Shown here piece after piece: positions 30,792-41,582 of a stretch of DNA of 64,000 nucleotides. This stretch comes from Blepharisma stoltei (Eukaryota; Ciliophora; Heterotrichea; Heterotrichida; Blepharismidae), in contig CAJZBQ010000004.1 of the NCBI GenBank assembly GCA_914767885.1, positions 783,001 to 847,000 on the forward strand, given 5' to 3'. The position numbers and the translations under genes are program-made. The notes under the pieces were generated by a model. The model saw only the letters and a list, made by a program, of their open reading frames with translations. It searched no databases and had not been told where the DNA came from. The first letter of the stretch is position 1, and each line of letters starts with the position of its first letter.

Positions 30792-32913
30792 GGCTCGACA
30801 AATTTATCCGAAATATGGTGAAGTCGATTTTGGAAAACTCATAGCAGTCGATTAGAGAAATCCATTGGAGGTAGATTTAGTAAATAACTGAAAAGTCGAA
30901 TATTATAAATTTTATATAGAAAACTTAATAGAAAAATTTATTTTCACGCGGTCTGTTATTAAAAAACTTATGAAAATCGAGAAAGCGAAACTAGGAGAGG
31001 TAAATATTATGGTGCATGGAAAAATAGGCCAAGAAAGAATGCTTTCAAGTTGCAAATATGAAATCCCAGCAAGTAGAATATCCATAACATATAAAAATTA
31101 ATAAACGCATTGAAGTCTTGAATATAAAATCAACAAAAGTTGCTATTATGAATAGCGGGGAGGTCGTTTATACAAAAAAATTTTATTTTCACAATTTGAC
31201 CCCTTTCATTATCATCGAGCATAAAAAATGCATAAAACCCTTTGAGGTAAAGGGAAAAAATCAAATAGCGATTTTAAAATAGTCACAAGTCGAAAATGTA
31301 AAACAGTAAGAAGTTGGTTTTAAAAGATAATAAAGAAATCGATTATTTTTTTCCAATACAATGAAAACGGAATAGTCGAAAATACGAAAATTTTTTTAAT
31401 TTAAAAATTTCATTAAATATCTAAATTAAATCCATCTTAATCAATATTAAATGAAATTCAATTAATCAAAATTATTAATATTTAAAATCTGAATTATTTT
31501 GTCAGGATTGATCTCTGCTCTAGAAGAAGGTAAAATGCATTAAATACTAACTTGACTGTCTTCAAGATTGAAAGTTTAGATCTCAAAAATATTGATTTTC
31601 TTCTTAACATTACAATTTGTGAGCTAAGAAATCGATTTTCTCAATAGAAGGATACTAATACATCTCGATATAGAACAGAGTTACTTGTCTTCATTATTCC
31701 TACTTCTTGGCATCAGGCAATTGCACTTTCTTCAGATCTTAATATACTGTAAAATTTCCAAAATAGTGAATGTAGAAATTATTGAGCCATATTATTATAT
31801 AAATGAAAGTTTAAAAGTCCCAAATATTGACAATAATATATTTTCATTTACGTAATCAAATTAATTACTAACTCCCCCCCCCCCCCCTCCGTGAGCGAAC
31901 AAAACCATTAGAAAAATCGCCATTTTTTGACCAAAAACCCACCCTCCGTGAGTGAACAAAAATGTTTTTAATAGAAAAAATTTTAATGGAAAAAAATTTT
32001 GATATATAAGTGATAATTAGTATAATGAAATCTAGAGCTAATTCTGTTTAATTTTAAACAAATTGCGTTTTAAAACATATAAATTTTGCAAATTAAATTA
32101 ATATTTGCTTCCCAATTTTTGCAAATTAGGATTTTTTTAAATTCGAAAAAAAATATTTTTTATAAAATTTATATATAAATTTTTTTTAAAAAAAAAAAAT
32201 TAACCCCCCTCCGTGAGCGAACAAAATTTTTTTTGTTCGCTCACGGAGGGGGGGGGGGGGAGTAAAAGCTTTAATTTTGATATTTAATGAAATTTTTAAA
32301 TTAAAAAAATTTTCGTATTTTCGACTATTCCGTTTTCATTGTATTGGAAAAAAATAATCGATTTCTTTATTATCTTTTAAAACCAACTTCTTACTGTTTT
32401 ACATTTTCGACTTGTGACTATTTTAAAATCGCTATTTGATTTTTTTCCCTTTACCTCAAAGGGTTTTATGCATTTTTTATGCTCGATGATAATGAAAGGG
32501 GTCAAATTGTGAAAATAAAATTTTTTTGTATAAACGACCTCCCCGCTATTCATAATAGCAACTTTTGTTGATTTTATATTCAAGACTTCAATGCATTTAT
32601 TAATTTTTATATGTTATGGATATTCTACTTGCTGGGATTTCATATTTGCAACTTGAAAGCATTCTTTCTTGGCCTATTTTTCCATGCACCATAATATTTA
32701 CCTCTCCTAGTTTCGCTTTCTCGATTTTCATAAGTTTTTTAATAACAGACCGCGTGAAAATAAAATTTTTCTATTAAGTTTTCTATATAAAAATTTATAA
32801 TATTCGACTTTTCAGTTATTTACTAAATCTACCTCCAATGGATTTTCTCTAATCGACTGCTATGAGTTTTTCCAAAATCGACTTCACCATATTTCGGATA
32901 AATTTGCCGAGCC
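30792..32913. mobile_element. Long terminal-inverted-repeat element (Mutator-like architecture) with a 9-bp duplication
   Basis: Left arm 30792-31430 and right arm 32270-32913 are almost perfect inverted copies of about 640 bp, starting GGCTCG(A/G)CAAATTTATCC. The flanks are a 9-bp duplication of the broken MITE (GAAATTCTAG left, GAAATCTAA right; ancestral GAAATCTAG). The spacer carries a second BogoMITE. Each arm has a matching open frame of about 68 codons (minus strand 32377-32583 in the right arm), with no recognised family. Long arms and 9-bp duplication fit Mutator-like elements, but no transposase is present. Confidence 0.82.
31872..32262 (+). mobile_element. BogoMITE nested inside the long inverted-repeat element
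   Basis: A 391-bp young copy, near-identical to 4404 and 35635, flanked by TAA at 31869-31871 and 32263-32265. It is the third nesting layer at this locus. Confidence 0.93.
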
Positions 32914-33216
32914 GAAATCTAAAGCTAATTCTGTTTAATTTTAAACAAATTGCTTTTTAAAACACAAAATTTATAAATTCAATTAATATTTGCTTTCAAT
33001 TTTTGCGAATTAGGATTTTTTTAAATTTCGAAAAAAATTATTTTAAAAAAAAAATTGACCCCCCTCCGTGAGTCGTGAGTGAACAAAATTTTTTTTGTTC
33101 ACTCACGGGGGAGAGTAAGCAAATCATATGTTTTTCTTTAAAATTTATCTTTCGTGAGTTTATTTTAGTTTGATGGTTATAGTGCAATGTAGCCGAATAA
33201 TTATAGTTAATTAAAT

Positions 33217-33705
33217 TTAATTTGCTCCGCATTCATTATTGCAATCTGGTGTTGGAACTGACACGCATTTCACGCTTACACCTCTAGGACCTTCGTCTCC
33301 TTGGTCACCCTGGCATCCTGCACAACCTTGAGGGCCTTGACATCCGACTTCTCCATCTGGTCCTTTTGGTCCGTCTTCTCCTTTTGGTCCTCTTGGGCCT
33401 TTACAACCTTTAAGTCCACATGGTCCGCATGGTCCTGGACATCCTTGTGGTCCACATGGTCCGCATGGGCCTGGTGGACCTTGTGGTCCTGTTGGTCCTT
33501 GTGGTCCTACTGGTCCAGCACAAACATCATCGATTTCTTCGTCAAATTCAAAGCATTCTTCTGCTTTACAATCGCCACATTGTCCTTCACCAACTCCTTG
33601 AATTAGCCCAGTATTTTTAACTTTGCCATCTTCTTGCTTAAATAAGCTTGGTTTGACTGCCGATACAGCAATGAAGAATATGACAAGAATTGCAATTTTG
33701 ACCAT
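33217..33705 (-). CDS. Secreted collagen-like (Gly-X-Y) protein 5
   Basis: The 162-residue protein has a signal peptide ([16 protein letters not shown]). Compared with gene 4, the linker has a six-residue insertion near residue 25 (EDGK region) and [17 protein letters not shown]. The Gly-X-Y region is virtually the same. The frame ends at CNNECGAN, 15 residues earlier than gene 4. The composite repeat 30646-33115 begins just past its 3' end. Confidence 0.85.
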   Translation of the reverse strand: MVKIAILVIFFIAVSAVKPSLFKQEDGKVKNTGLIQGVGEGQCGDCKAEECFEFDEEIDDVCAGPVGPQGPTGPQGPPGPCGPCGPQGCPGPCGPCGLKGCKGPRGPKGEDGPKGPDGEVGCQGPQGCAGCQGDQGDEGPRGVSVKCVSVPTPDCNNECGAN

Positions 33706-33736
33706 TATTTATATCATACCAGCATTTCACTGGGCT

Positions 33737-33762
33737 CATATGTTTGCAAATGGTGAAAAAAA
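33737..33762 (-). promoter_or_regulatory. Motif shared upstream of the collagen-like genes
   Basis: On + it reads CATATGTTTGCAAATGGTGA followed by A-tract, about 32 nt beyond the start codon. It is the clearest copy of the motif. Confidence 0.5.
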
Positions 33763-33873
33763 TGTCTTTAAATAATCCTATCAGAAAGATTTTTTTATAT
33801 TTAAATAAATTTAATGGTAGTTAATTACCTTTGTCTTTCATCAATATAAATAATTTTATTTCGAACTGCCTCA

Positions 33874-34220
33874 TAAGGATCCCCCCCTCATTTGTCCAAT
33901 TCTCTAGTCTTTTATCATTTGTCCATTTTTCTAGTTTTTTTTATAGGAAAAAAAAAATTTTTTAAGACCTCATTTGTCCAATTTTTTAGTCAAAATTTTG
34001 ATAGTAAAAAAAAAAAATTTTTAAGTACCTCAATTGTCTCATTTTCTAGTTTTTTAAAGTAAAAAACTAAAATTTAGGATTTTCGAAAAAATCCAAAAAA
34101 GACTAGAAAATGGGACAAATCATTTTTGACTAGATTTTTGGACAAATGAGGTCCTGAAAAATTTTTTTTTCTTAGAAAAAAAAGACTAGAAAATTAGACA
34201 AATAAGGGGGGGATCCTTAT
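33874..34220. repeat. Foldback element with iterated CATTTGTCCAATTTTCTAGTC units
   Basis: Ends TAAGGATCCCCCCC and GGGGGGGATCCTTA. The left half has four copies of a unit like CTCATTTGTCCAATTTTCTAG, the right half has about three in inverse orientation, so the whole can fold on itself at several registers. 347 bp, no ORF. It lies intergenically. Confidence 0.85.
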
Positions 34221-35566
34221 TTACAGCTAACAACTTTATTATTAAAAATGTGTATTTATTAGCATTTAGATCCGTGAAAACTCTAAAGCAGGGTCCATGA
34301 ATTGTTTAAATGCGCTAAATAAATAAACAAAATATAAGAGACACTTCATTGAATGAACCAAACTTAAGAGCTCATGAAATAATTGAAATTTATAAAATTA
34401 ACATATTCTATATTAGACTAATTTGATACCTAAAACTTAAACTCTGTAATTTGATGTTATGAATTTTATTGCATAAGCTTATGATTATTTCAGTACTTGC
34501 ACACTGATGCGATCTGGTGATTTATATGCCAAAGGCTCTGCGAAGTATGCAGTATTATGCTAAAGAATATAAATGCGTTTGATTGTTGATTTTGTTATTT
34601 TGCAGCAGTTCAGAGAAGGGGGTATGAAAAAATATGTTACCTTTAAAAACTTATTTAAGTTTAAGTTTAAATGAAATCACTTTGTATTCTGTCTCTTTCG
34701 TTGAGGTCCAACTTGATTAGCAGCTCTGAACAACGGTAGGTGGACCTTCCTAACCGTCGAACAGCTAATGTTATCAAGCCAACTTTAGACTTCTCTGATC
34801 GGTGCCAGACTCAGCACTGGCCTCTTCACTTCACTCGAGACTCTCAGGAGGACTGACCTCTTTCACTAAGCCCAAGTATAGGGTCCCTACCTGCGGAGCA
34901 GGTACATGGACCTATCTCATAACTGCCATTTTAATATTGAAAAAAAAACTTATTAACGATCAGAGATCTTAATTATTTTTTCATATCCAAATTAAAATTA
35001 GCTTAGATTAGGATTATTTAAGGCAGGCGCTAGCCATATTGGTTACGCAGTCACCAAAGACCTCCCGTACGGGAGGTTCTACGACTTTTTGACTCCAGCC
35101 CAGAGAGTATATCCCTCTTGCGAGTGCCCTTCCGGTGCCTTCTGTCTCCTCCTTGCATCAAGCAGTTTATTCATCATAATTTTATACTAAAACCACGCTT
35201 TCCTGCATCGCAGTTCTTAATTTTTGAGCTGTGAAATCACAGCAAGATGCTCGCAACCCTCAACTCAAGTTCAATTCAAATTAGCTAGTCAATTTTAATT
35301 AAAATTTTCAATATCCAACTAATACGCTAACCTTAATGTAGTACATGCATAAGGCTAATAACTCTAGAATAAGTAAGATGAGTGCATCAAATCACACAAT
35401 TGAAAGCCATGCAGTGTGCCTCAATTCGTTAGGCTGATTGTCATGCATTTCATATTGCATCAGACATTACACATGATTAAAGCCATATGCATATAGCATC
35501 ACAGGCTATAGTTATGACACTCAATATCTTTCATAATTAGGCCATGTAAATACTTACTGAAGTGTC
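34221..35566. other. Long non-coding stretch with two GC-richer, hairpin-forming blocks
   Basis: No supported ORF. Blocks at about 34690-34925 and 35030-35165 stand out by base composition. The first has an imperfect stem (CTTGATTAGCAGCTCTG with CAGCTAATGTTATCAAG) and CTACCTGCGGAGCAGGTA. The second has CCTCCCGTACGGGAGG. They could be a structured RNA or a decayed repeat. They match no RNA family I know. Confidence 0.4.
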
Positions 35567-35569
35567 TTA

Positions 35570-36279
35570 CTCCCCCCTCCGTCTACAAACAAAAAAATTT
35601 TGTTCGCTAGCGGAGGGAGTTTAATTTTTTTTAACTCCCCCCCCCCCCCTCCGTGAGCGAACAAAACCATTAGAAAAATCGCCATTTTTTGACCAAAAAC
35701 CCACCCTCCGTGAGTGAACAAAAATGTTTTTAATAGAAAAAATTTTAATGGAAAAAAATTTTGATATATAAGTGATAATTAGTATAATGAAATCTAGAGC
35801 TAATTCTGTTTAATTTTAAACAAATTGCGTTTTAAAACATAAATTTTGCAAATTAAATTAATATTTGCTTCCCAATTTTTGCAAATTAGGATTTTTTTTA
35901 AATTTCGAAAAAAATATTTTTTATAAAATTTATATATAAATTTTTTTTAAAAAAAAAAAATTAACCCCCCTCCGTGAGCGAACAAAATTTTTTTGTTCGC
36001 TCACGGAGGGGGGGGGGGAGTAAGAAAAATTTATATATAAATTTTATAGAAAATTTGTTTTCGAAATTTAAAAATCTTAATTCACAAAATTGGAAAGCAA
36101 GTATTAATTAATTAGTAAAATTTGTGTTTTAAAACGAAAATTAAAAGAACCAGCTGAGATTTCATTATACTAATTATCACTTATATATCAATTTTTTTTC
36201 CATAAATAATTTTGTTCGCTCACGGAGGGTTTGCTTTTGGGCAAAAAATATGGTTTTGTTCGCTCACGGAGGGAGGGAG
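35570..36279 (-). mobile_element. BogoMITE (reverse) interrupted by another BogoMITE
   Basis: Outer copy flanked by TTA at 35567-35569 and 36280-36282, hairpin end on the left. An inner copy (35635-36020) is inserted in its AT tract, with TAA on both sides. The outer copy is more diverged, so it is the older. Confidence 0.9.
35635..36020 (+). mobile_element. BogoMITE nested in an older copy
   Basis: A 386-bp young copy in the opposite orientation to its host, flanked by TAA at 35632-35634 and 36021-36023. Confidence 0.93.
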
Positions 36280-36454
36280 TTAGAAGATGCACAATTCGTG
36301 GAGCCAATGACTTCAAAGAATGTCGAACTCTTTAATAAAAGTATTAAATGCAATATTATATATATCTTTTACTTCCAGCTCATCCGCAATTTACTTTTTG
36401 CTTACAAAAACTCTTTATAAAATGTTTTGAAATGATATTTTATTGATGAAATTA

Positions 36455-37393
36455 TTATTCAATTAAATTAGATTTAGGACCTTCTTGATTTTGAGTGGAT
36501 TTCGGCTCATAATTATCCCCAGTCCGTCCCGGTCTTGCAGCAGGATCTGTGGATAATGTTTTTCTTTTGCTATCATAGCTTCTTTCTTCATCAATTTCTC
36601 TTCTTGAATCCTTTTTATCCATTTTCTTATTCGCATAAAACTGGGTCTTTGATGAATTTTTCTGCCTTCTTTTAATAGTTTTTTCTTTATGCTCTTCTAC
36701 ATCTTTTGTAGCATTATGAAGCACTCGTTGAACGCTATCAATCACAGGGTGTCCTACTGGCAAATTTTTCTTTGCAAAATCCACAGCTTTTTGATACATA
36801 GTTATAGCTTCGTTCGTTCTTTTTAAATATTCGAGTTCTACTGCCATATTATGATAAGCAATAGCTAAAACAGGTGCATGCTCTTCAAAGCCTTGATTTG
36901 CTTGAGTGGTCGTTATGAAAAGATCTTGCAAAAGTATGACAGCTTGCATAGCATGCTCTAAGGCTTTTTCATGCTTGTCAATCTGTGAAAGAGAGGCACA
37001 CAAGTTTAAATGAGTATTCGGTGTGTCATTATCGAGCGCTAGAGCTTTTTTTAAATACGTTAAAGCTACCCTTGCTTTTCCAGTTTTCCTATAATAGCAA
37101 GCGAGGTTATTGTAAGTTATCGCTCTAGCATGATCATCAGTTTCACATAAAAGTTCAGCTCTTTTCAATAGATCAAAAGCTAAATCTGAATCGTCTCGCT
37201 GAAGATAATGGGTTGCTAGAATATTGCAAAGTTCGCATAATTTGTGATAACTTTTTTTTACTTCTTGGCTGTCTTCTCCAAACCTCACTTTTCGAATATT
37301 TAGGCCTCGTTCAACAATATCAAGGGCATCAACGTATTTTCCTTCAGCTTTGAATTTCTCAGAAAGCCTGTCTAATTCATCTAAATCTTCCAT
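36455..37393 (-). CDS. TPR-repeat protein (kinesin-light-chain-like)
   Basis: The 312-residue protein has about five tetratricopeptide units from residue 10 to 235 (KYVDALDIVERGL, AITYNNLACYYRKTGK, TPNTHLNLCASLSQ, AIAYHNMAVELEYL). The last 75 residues are highly charged and Lys/Arg-rich. TPR arrays are protein-docking surfaces. The spacing resembles kinesin light chain or ciliary TTC proteins, but no specific orthologue is assigned. There are no UGA codons and no interruption. Stop is TAA. Confidence 0.75.
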   Translation of the reverse strand: MEDLDELDRLSEKFKAEGKYVDALDIVERGLNIRKVRFGEDSQEVKKSYHKLCELCNILATHYLQRDDSDLAFDLLKRAELLCETDDHARAITYNNLACYYRKTGKARVALTYLKKALALDNDTPNTHLNLCASLSQIDKHEKALEHAMQAVILLQDLFITTTQANQGFEEHAPVLAIAYHNMAVELEYLKRTNEAITMYQKAVDFAKKNLPVGHPVIDSVQRVLHNATKDVEEHKEKTIKRRQKNSSKTQFYANKKMDKKDSRREIDEERSYDSKRKTLSTDPAARPGRTGDNYEPKSTQNQEGPKSNLIE

Positions 37394-37692
37394 TATGAGT
37401 TAATAATAAATAGCTAAGTAGGTAAAAGTTAGAGCATTAGAAAAAGTTGAGGTAGTGGCATAGAAGAAATAAATGATGCATTTCTTTAAAATAAAAGAAA
37501 AAATGCATTTGAATTTAAATGAAATCAGGAAATTTTCGGCTTAAAATTGTATTTTTTGAAAATATTTTAAAGCCAAGCTCTAACTTCAAAAAGAAATCAT
37601 TTATTTTAAAATTGATGATTCTCTTCTTTATAAAACAAGCTAAAACTATTTAATTTACCTTATTTTTTGAATATGATTACTTAAATCTCTTG

Positions 37693-38868
37693 TTATTCAG
37701 TTGGCTGGGCGTTCCAAAAAGATGAAAATAAAGATTGCTGATTGGTAAATTCAGGGAGTTCTTCATCATTGATTTCATTTTTTTCAATAGCTTGGTTTTT
37801 CCCAATGTTCTGGCTATTCCAAAAGGCTGAAAATAAAGATTGCTGGCTATGAAAAGTAGGTATTTCTTCATCATTAATTTCATGTTTTTCAGCTGCTTGA
37901 TTTTTTCCATCAGAATCTGAGTTATCGAACCATGAAGTTTCTTGACCACTCTTGCTTCCATTTGACATATAACTCCATGAAGTGGCTAAAGTTGGTGTTT
38001 CCGGATAACAAAATATGGAATCTTTTTTTCCTAATACAATGCCAAAAGGTTCTTGGCTTGGCTCAATGATTTCTTCTTTTATTTTTTCATGATGGCTATG
38101 GTCTTTATGAACTTCTATTTGAGCTATTTGCTCATTAATAATAGGGATTTCTCTGATGGGTTCTGTAATGATAAAAGTTTCTTTGACTGGGATATTGTTG
38201 GCTTTATGAACAACTGGAGGTGCAATCTCTAAAATATCGTCAACATAATAATTGTAATCTATCAACTCTTCATCATTTTGGGAATTCACTGGCTTATACA
38301 AAGCCTTGAACGCGTTATTCAGCTCTTGCGGAAAAATAGTTAACAAGTTTCCAGTTTTTTCAACTCAAAGATTATAAACGCCATAAAAGTTGGAAAATTT
38401 GGCTGATAGATAAGCTTTGAACGGCTGAACTGATTGATTCATATAAGTTTTCACTGCTAAAGCAGTTATATAAAGCATTGCTTTAAATGGTATAAATGTT
38501 TCTATCCATACGAATCTTTTTAAGTATATATCTCAAACGACGATTTCTAGGTCATTAAGCATCATTTCTTCAGCGGTTTCGGTCAAGAGAACTAAAAGTG
38601 GCAAGCGTCTTAGCTCATTTGGAACATTTGGATTTGTGGCGCATCTGCGGAGCAGGATTGTTCCTTGGTGGCTCAGTTTAAATTCAGCTCTTAGTAGCTT
38701 GTAAGTGTTATAGTCTAGGATTTGTTGCATATTTAGCTCATCTTGTTTAGAAGAATAGTAAGTGCTTGGCTTTATAGGGATTGGGACATGCAAAATGTCA
38801 GGTGAAGGCGATTTTTTGATATTTTTGATTTTTGAAGGTTTTTTGGAAGAATTTTGAGGGTTTTTCAT
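37693..38868 (-). CDS. Unknown protein with a C-terminal duplicated motif
   Basis: The 391-residue protein reads through TGA Trp at VVWDIYL and NLWVEKT. The N-terminal 40 residues are basic, the middle has helical hydrophobic stretches (FIPFKAMLYITALAVKTY) and the C-terminus is acidic. Residues 320-391 contain two copies of a 35-residue unit (KNQAxEKxEINDEE.P.F..QQSLFSxFWN). I do not recognise a family. The motif could be a short docking peptide; that is speculation. Stop is TAA. Confidence 0.65.
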
Positions 38869-39038
38869 AGGACTTCTGATAGCAAATATTACAAATAGTA
38901 ATAATTCTATCAGTTCATAATGGATGAAATTTCATATAAATCAAAATTTATCATACCTAATAGAAGATGTGTGCTAATTATAAAGATCATTAATATTTAT
39001 AAGAATTCCACTAATACTTTTTTCTATTAAATTCCTAA

Positions 39039-39381
39039 CTCCCCCCTCCGTGAGTGAACAAAACCATTAGAAAAATCGCTATTTTTTGCCTAAAAACCCA
39101 CCCTCCGTGAGTGAACAAAATTTTTTTATGGAAAACAATTTTGATATATAAATGATAATTAGTATAAATTAGTATAATGAAATCTAGAGCTAATTCTGTT
39201 TAATTTTTAAACGAATTGCTTTTTAAAACATAAATTTTATAAATTAAATTAAATTAAATTAGGAATTTTTTAAATTTCGAAAAAAAATATTTTTATAAAA
39301 TTTATATATAAATTCTTTAAAAAAAAATTAACCCCTCCGTGAGTGAAAAAAAAAAAAATTTTCACTCACGGAGGGGGGGAG
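39039..39381 (+). mobile_element. BogoMITE, intergenic
   Basis: 343 bp, flanked by TAA at 39036-39038 and 39382-39384, with a complete right hairpin. Intergenic between two minus-strand genes. Confidence 0.9.
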
Positions 39382-39384
39382 TAA

Positions 39385-39774
39385 TTAAAATTCATTCCTA
39401 TGTCAGATTCGGATTTTAATTTCTTGAAAGAAAAAAAATTGAAAGAGTTTTTGTATAATTCCTTTAAGAAACTTGAATATTTTGGTGGCTAATTTATCAG
39501 CTTTAAAATAATATGCTTTTTAAACGGCCAATGCTAAAATTTTTGGACTTCTCCTTTTAATGGCTATCAGGCATGATCAGAACTCCCAATAATATTTAGC
39601 TATATTCTGATTTGACTACAAATGTGATCTTTAGGAATTTTCTTGCATAATTATAATATCAAAGGCTCATAATACATTTTTATTTTATAATTCCCATAAC
39701 AAATTTCCATAATATTTTATTTCTATTCCATAATGATAAAATTTAATATCTCTTCCTATTATTTGTACACAACT
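39385..39774. other. Intergenic region downstream of the MAP kinase
   Basis: AT-rich, without ORF or repeat. Confidence 0.45.
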
Positions 39775-41390
39775 TTAATTAAGCTCTTCTTCCTCTTCCT
39801 CTTCTTCAAATTCCTTCGGCATTCTTCTTCCTACCTGCCTTGACTGATTATCATACTCTTCCTTCATTTTTTCGTATTCTTCTTTCTTATGAGGAAAATG
39901 ATATAATAAAATTTCTTCGTAAATTAAATCTTTCAATTGCCTCATTGTTAAAGGCAGCTTTTCAAACTCAAAATCAAACATAGAGACTGGCGTCGTTGTA
40001 GGTTCATCCTCCTCACAATGAAATGTTGACAAATATGGATGTTCTAAAGCATCTTGTATGGTAATTCTTTTATCGGGGTTAAAAATAAGCATTTTTCTTA
40101 CTCCCCCCTCCGTGAGTAAACAAAACCATTGGAAAAATCCCTATTTTTTTCCAAAAACCCACCCTCCTCGAGCAAACAAAAATTTTTTCAATAGAAAAAT
40201 TTTTCATTGAAAAGAATTTTGATATAAATTGATAATTATTATAATGAAATCTCAAGTTAATTCTGTTTCATTTTAAACAAATCACGTTTTAAAATATAAT
40301 TTTTACAAATTGAATCAATATTTGCTTTCCAAGTTTTGCATATTGATTTTTATAAAATTTTATATAATATTGTTTTAAAAAAAAAAATTAACCCCCTCCG
40401 TGAACGAACAAGATTTTTTTGTTCGCTCGGAGTCGGGGGAGTTAGTAAATCCAGGGCATCTGGATTGGCATCTCTAAAAATTGTCTGAAAATTTTTCCCT
40501 TGCTTTTGATGTATGTGGGCAACTTTTTCTTTTGAGAGGGGATTTGGGATAGATTCAATATCTTCACTGCTAGGTGTCCCAATCAAATTAAAAATTAAAT
40601 CTAATTGGTGGTTAGAATCATTTCCAGGCAAAATGGGCTTCCTAAGTAGAAGTTCCCCAAATAAACACCCAACCGATCACATATCCATTGCTGAAGAATA
40701 TTTTTTGTAAGAAAGCAATACTTCTGGAGCTCTATACCATCTTGTAGCAACATAATCAGTCATTTGAGCTCCAGATACCTTTAAATCGCTAATAATCGGC
40801 CTTGCAAGCCCAAAATCGCAAATTTTCAAATCGCAATTTGAATTAACAAGCAAGTTTCTTGGCTTAAGGTCTCTATGTATTATTCCTGCACTATGCATGT
40901 ATTTGAGACCCATAAGGATTTGATATAAGAAGAATTGACAATGCTCGTCTGAAAATACTTGCGGAGATTTTATTATAGCACTTAAATCAGTTTCCATAAG
41001 CTCACTTATGACATAAATTTCATCAAATTCTTCTCGAGAAGTTGGCAGCTGTATGGAAATTATTCTCATAATATTATCGTGCTCCAAGAGTCTTAAAATT
41101 TTAAGCTCTCTTAAAGTTCGCTTTGTAAACGTTGAATGCTCAAATGCTTTTTCGATTTTTTTTATAGCTACACGTTCGCCTGTAAGAGTGTCTCTTGCAG
41201 AGACTACTACTCCATAGGCACCACTGCCTACAGTTCCAATAATTTCATATCTTGCATCAATTAGGAAAGTGGCTCCTATTACATTAACTTGTTTTTTGTT
41301 CACCATGGACGGGCCGCCAACATGAGAAAGTGCGTAGGGGTTTCTAGTAGGAGGTGATGAATTAGAATTAGTTCTACTTTCAGACTCCAT
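39775..41390 (-). CDS. MAP kinase with a TDY activation loop, split by a BogoMITE
   Basis: Joined product 423 residues (1272 nt) after removing 40101-40441 with one trinucleotide. All kinase landmarks are intact: GSGAYGVV, VAIKKIEK, HRDLKPRNLL, DFGLARP, activation loop MTDYVATRWYRAPE and MDMWSVGC (Trp is TGA). TDY in place of TEY is found in some plant and protist MAPKs. The join reads DLLRKMLIFNPDKRI, a conserved MAPK stretch. The C-terminus ends in a nine-residue Glu-rich tail. An in-frame ATG 51 nt upstream (41441) is possible but less likely. It should be activated by dual phosphorylation. Confidence 0.93.
40101..40441 (+). mobile_element. BogoMITE (IES) in the MAP kinase gene
   Basis: 341 bp, flanked by TTA at 40098-40100 and 40442-40444; right hairpin partly worn (GTTCGCTCGGAGTCGGGGGAG). 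It falls between subdomains X and XI of the kinase. Confidence 0.9.
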
Positions 41391-41582
41391 TTTTGTCACT
41401 TTTATATTTGAAACATATGAGTGAAATTCTTTTATTTGCACCTGATAATTATTCAGAAAGTTTCACATATAAATGAGATACTTTTGTGTTTGCAATAATA
41501 AATTTAGCATAAATGAAAGACAAAAAGAGAAAAATAATTCTTGTAAGAAGCTAAAAATTAAGAAAACTGAAATTTAATTATA

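Larger units (their letters stand above)
30646..33115 (+). mobile_element. BogoMITE interrupted by a long inverted-repeat element (nested composite)
   Basis: The left part (30646-30791) and right part (32914-33115) together make one BogoMITE, flanked by TAA at 30643-30645 and 33116-33118. Its core is broken at GAAATCTAG, the site of the 2.1-kb insertion at 30792-32913. It lies intergenically between collagen-like genes 4 and 5. Confidence 0.88.

Noticed and set aside
32377-32583. 68-codon frame in the inverted arm treated as a gene
   Set aside because: It occurs identically in both arms of a repeat element, with no recognised domain and no ATG in good context; kept only as an observation on the element.
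36283-36423. Open frame after the nested MITE (LEDAQFVEPMTSKNVELF..)
   Set aside because: It re-joins in frame only to eight codons before a TAA on the far side, no intron of 15-16 nt fits, and the second half looks like non-coding AT-rich DNA.
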